From Fructobacillus durionis (GTDB lineage: Bacteria; Bacillota; Bacilli; Lactobacillales; Lactobacillaceae): DNA of 64,000 bases. The notes under the pieces were generated by a model. That model saw nothing but the letters and a program-made list of their open reading frames with translations. It was not told the DNA's origin and ran no database searches. Below are positions 24,991 through 33,254 of the stretch, in pieces. The position numbers were made by a program, and so were the translations under genes. The stretch is taken from the NCBI RefSeq assembly GCF_900112405.1, contig NZ_FOLI01000005.1, positions 40,742 to 104,741 on the forward strand. The letters are read 5' to 3'. Position 1 is the first letter of the stretch. Every line of letters begins with the position of its first letter.

Positions 24991-25932
24991 TTATTCTTCT
25001 CCCTTAACTGCTGAAACAACTTTTTCAAAAGTCGTCCAATCCGTTACGGAATAACGGTTAACTTCTTTTGAGACAATCTTTCGTGCAAACTTTGAAAGTG
25101 TGACACCAGGTCCAATTTCAAGGAGCGTATCCACTTGATTATCCTTCACCATTTCGTCCAGGCACTGGGCGAAGTAGGTTGGTGAAACGATTTGCTTAGT
25201 CAACGTATCCTTCAAACCGGCTTCTACAAAGACCTTCTTTGTCGTGTTGGAATAAACAGGGTACTTGGCCTCCGCAAACTTTTCATTCGCAAAACGCTCT
25301 GCCATCTTATCGGCAGCTTCCTGCAAGAGTGGCGTGTGGAAGGCGCCAGACACTGGCAAAGGAATCATCTTCTTTACGCCAGCAGCCATAAGCGCTTCAA
25401 CGGCTTGATCAACGTCCGCTTTCTTTCCACCAATGACCAACTGTGCAAAGGTGTTAAAGTTTGCTGGGTAAACAGCCAAACCATCTGCTTGCAACTTTTG
25501 AACGGTTTCAACAATCATTTCCTGGTTGTCATTCAAAACCGCAACCATCTTGCCAGGATTTGCATCCCCCACCGCTTGCATGTATTCGCCACGATCCTTT
25601 ACTAAAGCGATAGCCTGTTCAAAAGTCATCATACCGTTAGCAACTAAAGCAGGATATTCTCCAAGAGAGAGTCCTAATCCAGCAACAACTGGACGAACAC
25701 CAGCTTCCACTAGGCAGGCTGCCAAAGCAGAATCAAAGGCAACAATCGCTGGTTGTGCCCACTTTGTTTGACTAATCTTGTCTTCGTCGTTGAAAACGTC
25801 GACAAGGTCATAGCCAAGAATCTGTGATGCCTGATCAATCTTACTTTTAAAGGCGGGTAAATTGTCGTAGAGGTTTTGCCCCATACCGGCCTTTTGTGAA
25901 CCTTGGCCGTTAAATAGTAATCCGATGCGCAT
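24991..25932 (-). CDS. fabD: Malonyl-CoA:ACP transacylase
   Basis: 313 residues. LLFNGQGSQKAGMG at the N-terminus and nucleophile elbow GLSLGEY with the active Ser; the Leu in place of the usual His (GHSLGE) is common in lactic acid bacteria. The catalytic His lies in SGAFHTPLL. Moves malonyl groups from CoA to ACP. AAGGA precedes the ATG and it lies 14 bp after fabK. Confidence 0.94.
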   Translation of the reverse strand: MRIGLLFNGQGSQKAGMGQNLYDNLPAFKSKIDQASQILGYDLVDVFNDEDKISQTKWAQPAIVAFDSALAACLVEAGVRPVVAGLGLSLGEYPALVANGMMTFEQAIALVKDRGEYMQAVGDANPGKMVAVLNDNQEMIVETVQKLQADGLAVYPANFNTFAQLVIGGKKADVDQAVEALMAAGVKKMIPLPVSGAFHTPLLQEAADKMAERFANEKFAEAKYPVYSNTTKKVFVEAGLKDTLTKQIVSPTYFAQCLDEMVKDNQVDTLLEIGPGVTLSKFARKIVSKEVNRYSVTDWTTFEKVVSAVKGEE

Positions 25933-25946
25933 AGAAAGTCCTTACT

Positions 25947-26912
25947 TTACTTCGTTGTGTTTGGAATACCCAAGATGTCTGTTGCTTGTGCCCATGTATC
26001 GGCCAAGATGTCAGCAACTGGCTTCTCTTCGTGAATCAAACCAGAAATTTGGCCGGCCATAAAGGCACCGCCGTCCTTGTCACCCTGTTGTACGGCGGCA
26101 CGAAGGGTTCCTGATTCAAGCTTTTCAACCGTTTCATAATCTGGAGCAGGCTTTTGAGCCTCTTCGATTTCCTTCTTCACGTATTCCTTGGCCATCTTGT
26201 TCTTCAAGACACGGGCACGTGAACCGGCAATGTTACCAGTAACGATGGTATCGATATCGCGGGCCTTGATAATCTTCTTCTTGAAGTTTTCGTGAACTTC
26301 AGATTCTGGTGATGCAAGGAAACGGGTTCCCATTTGAACACCTGAGGCACCCAAGCAAAGGGCTGCAGCAACACCGCGGCCATCAGCAATTCCACCAGCG
26401 GCGATAACAGGAATATCAACAGCGTCTACAACCTGTGGCACCAAAGCCATGGTTGTCATTTGGCCAATGTGACCACCTGATTCCATTCCTTCGGCGATAA
26501 CGGCATCAACACCCTTACGCTGCATCATCTTAGCAAGTGAAACGGATGGGATAACCGGCATAACAACGATACCAGCGGCGTGCAATTCATCCAAGAAAGG
26601 TGATGGATCACCGGCACCAGTAGCTACGACTTTAACACCTTCTTCAATAATGACGTCGAAGACTTCGCGAATGTGACGAGACATCAACATCACGTTGACA
26701 CCAAAAGGCTTATCAGTCAAAGCCTTAGCACGACGAACTTCCTTACGAACATCATCTCCGTGCCAGTAACCAGTTCCGATGAACCCAAGTCCACCAGCTT
26801 CTGAAATGGCTGCTGCCAATGCACCAGTTCCGGCCCAAGTCATTCCACCTTCAACGATGGGGTACTTCATACCGAGCTTATCAAAAATTTCATTTCCAAC
26901 TTTTACAGTCAT
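25947..26912 (-). CDS. fabK: Enoyl-ACP reductase II (flavin type)
   Basis: 321 residues, TIM-barrel nitronate-monooxygenase superfamily. YPIVEGGMTWAGTGALAAAISEAGGLGFIGTG at the N-terminus, EGMESGGHIGQ and AAGGIADGRGVAAALCLGASGVQMGTRF bind FMN. It performs the last reduction of the elongation cycle and replaces FabI. FabK is naturally insensitive to triclosan. No fabI is seen in the window. Confidence 0.95.
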   Translation of the reverse strand: MTVKVGNEIFDKLGMKYPIVEGGMTWAGTGALAAAISEAGGLGFIGTGYWHGDDVRKEVRRAKALTDKPFGVNVMLMSRHIREVFDVIIEEGVKVVATGAGDPSPFLDELHAAGIVVMPVIPSVSLAKMMQRKGVDAVIAEGMESGGHIGQMTTMALVPQVVDAVDIPVIAAGGIADGRGVAAALCLGASGVQMGTRFLASPESEVHENFKKKIIKARDIDTIVTGNIAGSRARVLKNKMAKEYVKKEIEEAQKPAPDYETVEKLESGTLRAAVQQGDKDGGAFMAGQISGLIHEEKPVADILADTWAQATDILGIPNTTK

Positions 26913-26944
26913 AATTTGCCCTTACCCTTACTTCAAATTGATAT

Positions 26945-26968
26945 ATGTACACGGCGACAAGCGCCGCC
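26945..26968 (-). other. Hairpin between acpP and fabK
   Basis: Minus strand CGGCG-CTTGT-CGCCG without a T run, between acpP stop and fabK start. Probably a processing or mRNA-stabilising element (inference). Confidence 0.5.
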
Positions 26969-26980
26969 TAATAAGAAGGA

Positions 26981-27223
26981 TTACTTCTTGTCAGTTTGTT
27001 CCTTGATCTTGTTTACCAAGTCAGCAACAGTTGATACTTCTTCAGTATCTTCCAACTTAATGTCGAATTCGTCTTCCACTTGGTTCAAAACTTCGAACAA
27101 GTCCAATGAATCGGCATCGATGTCATCAGTCATGTTAGTAGTCATCGTAACTTCTGAGTCTTCCAAATCGAATTGGTCAACCAAGATGTCCTTTACCTTG
27201 TCAAAAATCTCTTCTTGTGTCAT
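26981..27223 (-). CDS. acpP: Acyl carrier protein
   Basis: 80 residues, very acidic, with the phosphopantetheine serine in DADSLDLFEVL (near residue 38). Start at the ATG 27221-27223, nine bases after AGGAG; a GTG two codons earlier is too close to the ribosome site. Carries the growing acyl chain. The gene is flanked by intercistronic hairpins on both sides, which may allow higher ACP levels than the enzymes. Confidence 0.95.
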   Translation of the reverse strand: MTQEEIFDKVKDILVDQFDLEDSEVTMTTNMTDDIDADSLDLFEVLNQVEDEFDIKLEDTEEVSTVADLVNKIKEQTDKK

Positions 27224-27237
27224 GAGCACAGTCTCCT

Positions 27238-27296
27238 ATAGGTTCGTATTGCAATACGTTAGATTTTTACGGTGCAGCCTCCTACACCGTAATTGA
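27238..27296 (-). other. Two hairpins between fabH and acpP
   Basis: On the minus strand TTACGGTG...CACCGTAA and the palindrome CGTATTGCAATACG lie in the 97-bp gap before acpP. Neither has a proper T run. They may set ACP mRNA stability or be processing sites. Confidence 0.55.
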
Positions 27297-27320
27297 ATAA
27301 TAATGTTGTAAAAGTCCTGA

Positions 27321-28295
27321 TCAGAGCTTCCAAATCTGAGCGCCGATTGCCAGGCCACCACCGAAGCCAACGAAGGCAACGGTCATACCCGGTTTTACTT
27401 GGCCAGACTTGTAAAGTTCATCCAGCAGGATGGCTGTTGAAGCGGCAGAAGTGTTACCGTATTCAACCATGTTCGTTGGGAACTTATCCATCGATTGACC
27501 AAAGTTTTTAGCAATCGATTCAATGATGCGGTGGTTCGCCTGGTGGGCCAAGTAAAAGTCCACGTCATCTGCGGATAAGTTTGCCTTTTGAAGGGCCTTA
27601 TCCAAAGCCTTTGGCACTTCGCGAGTTGCGAAGGAGTATACACCACGACCATCTTGATGGAAGTAAGGGTCCAATGGTGAAATCTCACCTGCAAAGGCAT
27701 TCTTGTTTGCAAAGCGTCCGGTTAAGATGGCTTCACCACGGTCACCAAAGGTTTCTAGCTCTTCGGATAGTAACCCTTGTTCTTCATCGCTTGCCTCAAG
27801 TAAGACCCCTCCGGCACCGTCCCCAAAGAGAACGGAAACCGTACGGTCCTTCCAATCAATTAGCTTTGAAAGTACTTCGGCCCCAATAAACATTCCCTTT
27901 TGATAGCGACCAGAAGAAAGGAAGGAAGAGGCAACAGACATTCCATAAACAAATCCTGAACACGCCGCGTTAATATCAAAAGCGAAAGCTTTTTCAGCCC
28001 CAATGTTGCCCTGCACGATGGCGGATGTATGGGGTGAAAGTGCATCTGGTGACATGGTTGAAACGATAATGAAGTCGAGGTCTGATGCAGCCCATCCAGC
28101 TTCCTTTAGGAGCTTTTGTGCAACAGAAGTTGCCAAGTCAGATGTATTTTCATCGGTCACAACGTGACGGTTATGAATTCCCGTTCGTGGATAAATCCAG
28201 TCATCGGATGTATCCATCAAACCGGCTAAATCATCATTTGTCACAACGCGCTCTGGCACTTGCTTTGCGGTTGCTACAATCTTCATCTTTTCCAT
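27321..28295 (-). CDS. fabH: 3-oxoacyl-ACP synthase III
   Basis: 324 residues from the ATG at 28293-28295 (AAAGGA upstream). Catalytic Cys in NAACSGF, His in LAHQANHRI, Asn in EYGNTSAAS. It starts fatty-acid synthesis by condensing acyl-CoA with malonyl-ACP. Sits between fabT and acpP as in streptococci. A second KAS III gene is at 52494-53462. Confidence 0.94.
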   Translation of the reverse strand: MEKMKIVATAKQVPERVVTNDDLAGLMDTSDDWIYPRTGIHNRHVVTDENTSDLATSVAQKLLKEAGWAASDLDFIIVSTMSPDALSPHTSAIVQGNIGAEKAFAFDINAACSGFVYGMSVASSFLSSGRYQKGMFIGAEVLSKLIDWKDRTVSVLFGDGAGGVLLEASDEEQGLLSEELETFGDRGEAILTGRFANKNAFAGEISPLDPYFHQDGRGVYSFATREVPKALDKALQKANLSADDVDFYLAHQANHRIIESIAKNFGQSMDKFPTNMVEYGNTSAASTAILLDELYKSGQVKPGMTVAFVGFGGGLAIGAQIWKL

Positions 28296-28312
28296 GTTCA
28301 ATCCTTTTGTGC

Positions 28313-28786
28313 TCACTCTTTCAGTAAGTCCTGAAGGTAGTTTTTCAAATTGCCCAGTGCCTTCTCCAGCACTTCCGCTGCATCTTCGCTAAAGCCTGTA
28401 AACATGGCTTTCGTTAATTGCATGTGAAAGGCGCGGTGAGCACGGTACAAAATTCGACCCTGGTGAGTCAAGCCAAGCTTAACCACACGTCGATCCGTCT
28501 TGGAACGGCGACGTTCCACGTAGCCTTTTTGAACTAGTCGATCAATGGCTGTTGTCATCGCAGATGGTGACAAATGAACAGCCTTAGCAAGTTGTGAAGC
28601 CGTCTTTTCCTCATACATCGAGATGGCGTAAATCGTATGCACATCTCTCACTGTTAGTGCAGAAAAGGGACCTTGCTTTAGCGCACCTTCTTCGACCCAG
28701 GCAATGTTTGCAATTAAATCAACCAGAGTCTGACTGGCCGTTTTAAAGTCAATGTTTGAAGCAGGTGCTAAATCAGTCTTTTTCAT
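28313..28786 (-). CDS. fabT: MarR family regulator of fatty acid synthesis (FabT)
   Basis: 157 residues from the ATG at 28784-28786, which lies inside the end of fabZ1 (frames overlap), so translation is coupled. MarR winged helix: EKTASQLAKAVHLSPSAMTTAIDRLVQKGYVERRRSKTDRRVV. In Lactobacillales the MarR gene at this place is FabT, a repressor that uses long-chain acyl-ACP as corepressor. A FabT-like palindrome overlaps the operon promoter at 29290-29306. Confidence 0.9.
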   Translation of the reverse strand: MKKTDLAPASNIDFKTASQTLVDLIANIAWVEEGALKQGPFSALTVRDVHTIYAISMYEEKTASQLAKAVHLSPSAMTTAIDRLVQKGYVERRRSKTDRRVVKLGLTHQGRILYRAHRAFHMQLTKAMFTGFSEDAAEVLEKALGNLKNYLQDLLKE

Positions 28787-29216
28787 CAGGAGCCACCACA
28801 AACATCAGCTCCGCCTTAGTTGCGACTTTATCGTCAACCTTAGCCACAACTTCAACAGTTCCCATGTTTTCGCGAACCTTGCCGAATGTAGCATGCAGCT
28901 TCAAAACATCACCAGGAACAACCATCTTCTTAAACTTAGCGTCGTTAATTCCAGTCATGTAAGCCGTCTTCCCCTTAAACTGTGGTGAAGACAAAATCAA
29001 AATTGAAGCAGCCTGTGCCAATGACTCGATGATCAACACACCAGGCATTACTGGGTTACCAGGGAAGTGTCCTTGAAAAAACTGCTCGTTAATCGTCACG
29101 TTCTTCACGGCAACGATTGATTCGTCGGGCACCATTTCCTCGACGTAGTCCATGTAAATGATTGGGTAACGGTTCGGAATCAAATCCATGATTTCCGTAG
29201 TTGTTAACACTGGCAT
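28773..29216 (-). CDS. fabZ: FabZ-type hydroxyacyl-ACP dehydratase, possibly FabN-like dehydratase/isomerase
   Basis: 147 residues, hot-dog fold. MDLIPNRYPIIYMDYV, catalytic His in GHFPGNPVMPG, Glu in IESLAQAAS. It is the first gene of the operon, at the position of fabM in streptococci and in the role taken by FabN (FabZ1) in Enterococcus, where it makes cis-3-decenoyl-ACP for unsaturated fatty acids. Since no fabM or fabA is seen here, a dual dehydratase/isomerase function is likely but not provable from sequence. GAAAGGAAC precedes the ATG. Confidence 0.9.
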   Translation of the reverse strand: MPVLTTTEIMDLIPNRYPIIYMDYVEEMVPDESIVAVKNVTINEQFFQGHFPGNPVMPGVLIIESLAQAASILILSSPQFKGKTAYMTGINDAKFKKMVVPGDVLKLHATFGKVRENMGTVEVVAKVDDKVATKAELMFVVAPDEKD

Positions 29217-29275
29217 TAGCTGTTCCTTTCTTGGGGCAGAGTCACCCGCTATAAAGAATTATTCAAGATAATGAT

Positions 29276-29306
29276 AGTCTACCATAAATACTTCGATAGT
29301 CAAACT
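29276..29306 (-). promoter_or_regulatory. Promoter and FabT-like operator of the fatty acid operon
   Basis: Minus strand -35 TTGACT (29298-29303), 16-bp spacer, extended -10 TGGTAGACT (hexamer 29276-29281). The imperfect palindrome AGTTTGACTATCGAAGT (29290-29306) covers the -35 and resembles FabT sites of the TTTGA-N3-TCAAA type with one mismatch. Repression by acyl-ACP-bound FabT is the expected control. Confidence 0.65.
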
Positions 29307-29331
29307 ATCTCTCCATCGAAGCATTACTGAA

Positions 29332-29372
29332 TAAAAAAAAGCTGCCCACGTAAAAGGTGAACAGTTCTTTTT
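29332..29372 (-). terminator. Terminator of the LPxTG protein gene
   Basis: Minus strand CTGTTCAC/GTGGGCAG with G-T pairs, then eight T. Confidence 0.75.
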
Positions 29373-29403
29373 AGTCGACATTGATATGCCGAACAACTTT
29401 TAT

Positions 29404-31023
29404 TTACTTATCGTCATGACGCTTCTTGGTGAACAGGTAGCTCAAACCAGCAACCGCACCCGTCACAGCAGGCCATACAGACCGGACAACCTTTTGACCT
29501 GTACTTGGTAGTGCCGCCAGCAGACGAGATGGCTTCTTAGCCGAAGTGGACTGGTTAGCCGTTGCCCCCGCAGCAGTGTTGGCCGCCTTTGAACCGTTAT
29601 TTGCGTTGTTGCTATTGCTGTTCGTACCGTTCGTTGCGTTGCCACCATTCGTCCCGTTGTGGTGCTTTGGCTGAACCGCATTCTTTTGATAATGAACAGT
29701 TACCGTTTGGTCGCTATCATCCAACTTAACTTGTTGAGCCGCAACCGAGGCCTTATCAGGATTTTCATATCCTGCAATGGCTGGTGAAGCTTGGCTAGCC
29801 CAAGTATCACCAGTGGTCGTGCCCCAGTTTCCCATCGAGATTAACTGGTGGGTGACCATATCTTCAACCGCTGTTCGTTCAAAGTCGACCGTTTGTACAA
29901 CGTCTGGCGCAATCTTTTGTCCTTCACCGTTTTCATAGTGAATGGTACGAGTGACTTTCTTAGACAATTCGTCCTGGTACTTCTTAGGCAAGTTAGGCGT
30001 TTGGCCGTTCACTTCGTTCTTTTGGTGGTGATAGACAAGTGTCTTGGCATCATCAGAAGTTGTGCCCGTTACCGCCTGCTCGCTTACTGAGTCCGTTGGA
30101 TTGACGTAACCTTCACCGGACTTGTCAGGAGCAGTGTAAGCCGCCCAATCCTTGTTGGCCGACGTTGCCGTCCAATCGCCATAAACCACTTGGTTCTTTA
30201 CAAGGTCGAAGTACTCAGCAGTACGGTGTAGGTGCACGATTTGCTTTGTTTGACCGAGTGAGTGGTTGTCATCATCACCATCGACCAAGTTAATGGTACG
30301 GGTAACATCTTTATCCGTCTCAGCGTGGTCAGCTGGCACAACAGCCCGTCGTGCGTGCTGATAGTAAACCGTTACCTGCTCATCCGGCTGAAGAGGGTTA
30401 ATCCAGCGCGTATCTTGAATTGGCTGTTCTGCAACGGTTGGCTGATCTGGATTAGTAAATCCTTCTGAAGTTAAATCTGGTGAAGCTTGTGCGGGAAAGT
30501 CCGCGTAGTAGCCGTCTGGATTATAGGAAGCATCACAGTGACTGTATTGCCCCCAACCAACAACCTTTTTGGTTGTGTAATCATAGGTTGCCCAACGCAC
30601 CAAAGTAACGGGTTGAGTCACTGATGTCGCGATATCAGGACCGTTTGGATTCTCAGCATCCTTATAATGGATAACACGGCTATAGGTCTTGATGAAGTCC
30701 GACAGAGGAACCCCCGCTGGTATATTACCAGGGTGAATCAAACCATAGTTGTCGCCCACTTGGCCATTTGCTTTCGCAGTCGTATTAGTCGTAGCCGTCG
30801 TGTTCGCACTAGCATTCGTACTCGTGTTCGTCAATTGGCTTTGCTTTGTATGCATCGCCTGGATCATCGAATTATAGGAATTCGCGCTTGGTGCATTCGC
30901 TACTGTCTTGGTTACCTCAGCATCAGTTCCCTGAACCTTTGGTGGTTGAATCATTTCAACCCCGCCAGCAAAAGTAAAGGCAGCAACGGACAAGACTGCC
31001 CATTCCTTCTCAAGCTTATGCAA
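29404..31023 (-). CDS. LPxTG cell-wall-anchored protein with MucBP/Mub-type repeats
   Basis: 539 residues from a TTG at 31023, but this start is doubtful. C-terminus: sorting signal LPSTG, hydrophobic stretch and KKRHDDK tail. Before it is a Asn/Thr/Ala-rich wall-spanning region. The middle has three related repeats of about 100 residues (about 115-215, 245-335, 350-445), each starting like VTRTIHYENGEGQKIAP and ending like VTVHYQKN, as in mucin-binding proteins. The N-terminus HKLEKEWAVLSVAAFTFAGG matches the end of a KxYKxGKxW signal whose first half lies upstream in the same open frame, with no usual start codon. Attached to peptidoglycan by sortase; likely adhesin. Confidence 0.8.
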   Translation of the reverse strand: MHKLEKEWAVLSVAAFTFAGGVEMIQPPKVQGTDAEVTKTVANAPSANSYNSMIQAMHTKQSQLTNTSTNASANTTATTNTTAKANGQVGDNYGLIHPGNIPAGVPLSDFIKTYSRVIHYKDAENPNGPDIATSVTQPVTLVRWATYDYTTKKVVGWGQYSHCDASYNPDGYYADFPAQASPDLTSEGFTNPDQPTVAEQPIQDTRWINPLQPDEQVTVYYQHARRAVVPADHAETDKDVTRTINLVDGDDDNHSLGQTKQIVHLHRTAEYFDLVKNQVVYGDWTATSANKDWAAYTAPDKSGEGYVNPTDSVSEQAVTGTTSDDAKTLVYHHQKNEVNGQTPNLPKKYQDELSKKVTRTIHYENGEGQKIAPDVVQTVDFERTAVEDMVTHQLISMGNWGTTTGDTWASQASPAIAGYENPDKASVAAQQVKLDDSDQTVTVHYQKNAVQPKHHNGTNGGNATNGTNSNSNNANNGSKAANTAAGATANQSTSAKKPSRLLAALPSTGQKVVRSVWPAVTGAVAGLSYLFTKKRHDDK

Positions 31024-31297
31024 GTATTTCTTGTTTAGATGTGTATATTTATGGGTTAATTCCCAATCGATTTTTTGATATCTTCTAGCATATTAACGCC
31101 CTACCTTATACCTTAGTTGTACTCCCCTCCCTCCCGTATTTCAACGGATAATGTTTATTCTGTACGCTTATATTTAAATTGTTATCTTTTCGTAACATAA
31201 GCGGTGTTTTCTTGAACCTTTTTCATATAAATGTAATAGTTATTCGAAAATAGCTGCCATTTTTTAGAAGAGTTTTTTTACCCTAAAAGCTTGTATA
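31024..31297 (-). promoter_or_regulatory. 274-bp upstream region of the LPxTG gene with out-of-frame ATG
   Basis: The frame of the LPxTG protein stays open back to a stop at 31093-31095 and would encode a Lys/Tyr-rich stretch (THKYTHLNKKYLHKLEKEW), as expected of this signal class. The only ATG with a plausible ribosome site (GGTAGGG, ATG at 31089-31091) is in another frame; adding one A to the A6 tract at 31071-31076 would join the two. A -10-like TATAAT lies next to the ydcF-like stop. No other gene is seen. Confidence 0.5.
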
Positions 31298-32143
31298 TTA
31301 TAGGAAGAAATTCATCAAAAAGATTATTCCGAAGATCAAAGCAATCAAAATCAGAACGGCGCCCTGCTGTAAATTAATCAAAGCCAAATATTCTCGCAAG
31401 CGTCCCCGCCAGCGGACCCGGATTGTCGTCTTTGCGCCAATGACCTGCGCGGATAATCCGACCCGGCGTGCTAAGAAAGAAGCCCGTAAGACATGGTAAT
31501 CCGATGTGGCGATTAAGATGGTCTGATTTAAGTCATGCAATTTTTCTTTAGAAAAAGTCAGATTCTGAAAAGTATTCCGGCTTGAACTTTCCACTAACAG
31601 TTGCTTCTCTGGATAGTCAAAAGTTCTTTCAGCATAAGCCTTCATCGCTACCCCTTCAGGTAGTTGTTCATCAAATCCCTGTCCACCAGTGAAAATAACG
31701 GTCGCTTGGCTGCCTTGCTGAATCGCCAGGTCCATGGCTCGGTTAATACGGCCAGCTAAAATTGGGCCAACCTCATGACCGTCCTTTAAATAGGCGCCCA
31801 GGACAATCATATCCTGAACTTGTGGCACCTTCCGATGGCGGTACTCATAGCCTTTCATTGCGAATAGGGTCAGGCACCAACCGGCATCAAGCAAGATCAA
31901 AATGGCAAATGCCCCCTGCCAAAGAGACTTTAAGATAACGTTTTTCATTGAAAAAGCCATGCCCGACCAGGCCATTATTAACAAAATCAGGAGAAAAATT
32001 GTCAATAGCAGCATCATCGGACGCATCCGCAAACGCCACCAAATTCCCCAAGATAGCCATGCTAGGGCCAAAACAAGAATTGTTGTTAACAGTAATAGAA
32101 TAAAGAGAGCCACATCATCACCCCACTCGTGAGTAAAGGCCAT
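31298..32143 (-). CDS. YdcF/SanA-like DUF218 membrane protein
   Basis: 281 residues from the ATG at 32141-32143. An earlier GTG at 32176 overlaps a TATAAT that is probably the promoter, so the later start is preferred. Four or so hydrophobic segments in the first 125 residues, then the DUF218 domain: VLGAYLKDGHEVGPILAGRINRAMDLA, FTGGQGFDEQLPEGVAM, LLVESSSRNTFQNLTFSKE, TSDYHVLRASFLARRVG. A last hydrophobic helix ends the protein. Relatives influence envelope integrity and may act on peptidoglycan lipid intermediates, but no reaction is established. Confidence 0.82.
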   Translation of the reverse strand: MAFTHEWGDDVALFILLLLTTILVLALAWLSWGIWWRLRMRPMMLLLTIFLLILLIMAWSGMAFSMKNVILKSLWQGAFAILILLDAGWCLTLFAMKGYEYRHRKVPQVQDMIVLGAYLKDGHEVGPILAGRINRAMDLAIQQGSQATVIFTGGQGFDEQLPEGVAMKAYAERTFDYPEKQLLVESSSRNTFQNLTFSKEKLHDLNQTILIATSDYHVLRASFLARRVGLSAQVIGAKTTIRVRWRGRLREYLALINLQQGAVLILIALIFGIIFLMNFFL

Positions 32144-32319
32144 CAATTGAAAGGCCTTTACCTTTATTATAATCACTATCGCCCAATGGTTAAATAAGGA
32201 CAGTTCGTTGGTTCACTTTCCTGCGATATTGCTATAATGAACACTGTGACAATTATTTTTTCGAGAATATCTTCTTTCAAAACCCTCGCAATAGAAAAGT
32301 GAATTCACAGAGGCAAATC

Positions 32320-33144
32320 ATGCGTGCATTACAAAGCAAAATCATCGCAGAACTAAAGGTGCAACCCGCCATTGACCCAATGGCAGAGTTCCGGCGTTCC
32401 GTTGACTTTCTCAAACAGTACTTAAGCAACAGTCAGTACAATGGGCTCCTACTCGCAATTTCGGGCGGACAGGACTCTACTCTAGCCGGCTGCATTGCCC
32501 AAACGGCCATCAACGAGTTACGAGAAAATGATAGCAGCGACTACCGTTTCATTGCAGTACGTCAGCCATACGGTCGGCAAGCTGATGAAGATGATGCACA
32601 AGCTGCTCTGGACTTTATTCAACCCGACCAAGTGGTGGTGACGGACATTAAGAAAAGTACCGATGCCATGGTATCTTCGCTTCGGGCTGCTGGTCTAGTC
32701 GTCGACGACCTGAGTCGTGGATCAATCAAACCTAAAATGCGAATGATTGCTCAGTACGCCGTGGCTCGAGAGCACAATCTCGCAGTGATTGGTACCGACC
32801 ATGCAGCTGAATCCGTCACTGGTTTTTTCACTAAATACGGCGATGGCGGTACCGATATCAACCCGCTATGGCGCTTAAACAAACGACAGGGCCGGGAAAT
32901 TCTTGTAGCATTACACGCTCCAAAAGGACTTTATGAAAAAGTGCCAACGGCGGATTTGGAGGATAATCATCCTCAGTTGCCTGATGAAGTTGCCCTAGGA
33001 GTTAGCTATGATTGCATTGACGACTACCTAGAGGGAAAAGATATTCCCGAAAAGGATGCGCAACGTATCGAAACGCTCTACCTTGCCTCTCAACACAAGC
33101 GGCACGAACCGGTTACCATTTACGATACCTGGTTTATTAAGTAA
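32320..33144 (+). CDS. nadE: NH3-dependent NAD+ synthetase
   Basis: 274 residues from the ATG at 32320, six bases after AGAGG; a GTG seven codons upstream has no ribosome site. Pyrophosphatase loop SGGQDSTLAGC and the conserved TDHAAESVTGFFTKYGDGG and KRQGREILVALHAP. It adenylates and amidates nicotinate adenine dinucleotide to NAD+. There is no glutaminase domain, so ammonia is the N donor. A PnuC transporter in the same window would supply a pyridine precursor. Confidence 0.95.
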   Translation: MRALQSKIIAELKVQPAIDPMAEFRRSVDFLKQYLSNSQYNGLLLAISGGQDSTLAGCIAQTAINELRENDSSDYRFIAVRQPYGRQADEDDAQAALDFIQPDQVVVTDIKKSTDAMVSSLRAAGLVVDDLSRGSIKPKMRMIAQYAVAREHNLAVIGTDHAAESVTGFFTKYGDGGTDINPLWRLNKRQGREILVALHAPKGLYEKVPTADLEDNHPQLPDEVALGVSYDCIDDYLEGKDIPEKDAQRIETLYLASQHKRHEPVTIYDTWFIK

Positions 33145-33148
33145 AAAA

Positions 33149-33181
33149 TAAAAGGACATAGCCTTTGCTATGTCCTTTTTT
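33149..33181 (+). terminator. Terminator of nadE
   Basis: AAAAGGACATAGC-CTTT-GCTATGTCCTTTT, then T. Confidence 0.9.
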
Positions 33182-33206
33182 ATATATCGAAAAAAATGCA
33201 AGGCAC

Positions 33207-33237
33207 AAAAAAAAGAACCGCCAGATGGCAGTTCTTT
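33207..33237 (-). terminator. Terminator of gap
   Basis: Minus strand AAGAACTGCC-ATCT-GGCGGTTCTT followed by six T. Confidence 0.88.
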
Positions 33238-33254
33238 GAAATAAAGTCTTATTT

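Noticed and set aside
31160..31215. WalR box upstream of the LPxTG gene (TGTTAC-N5-GATAAC)
   Set aside because: The second half-site does not fit the consensus TGTWAH, so it is probably chance.
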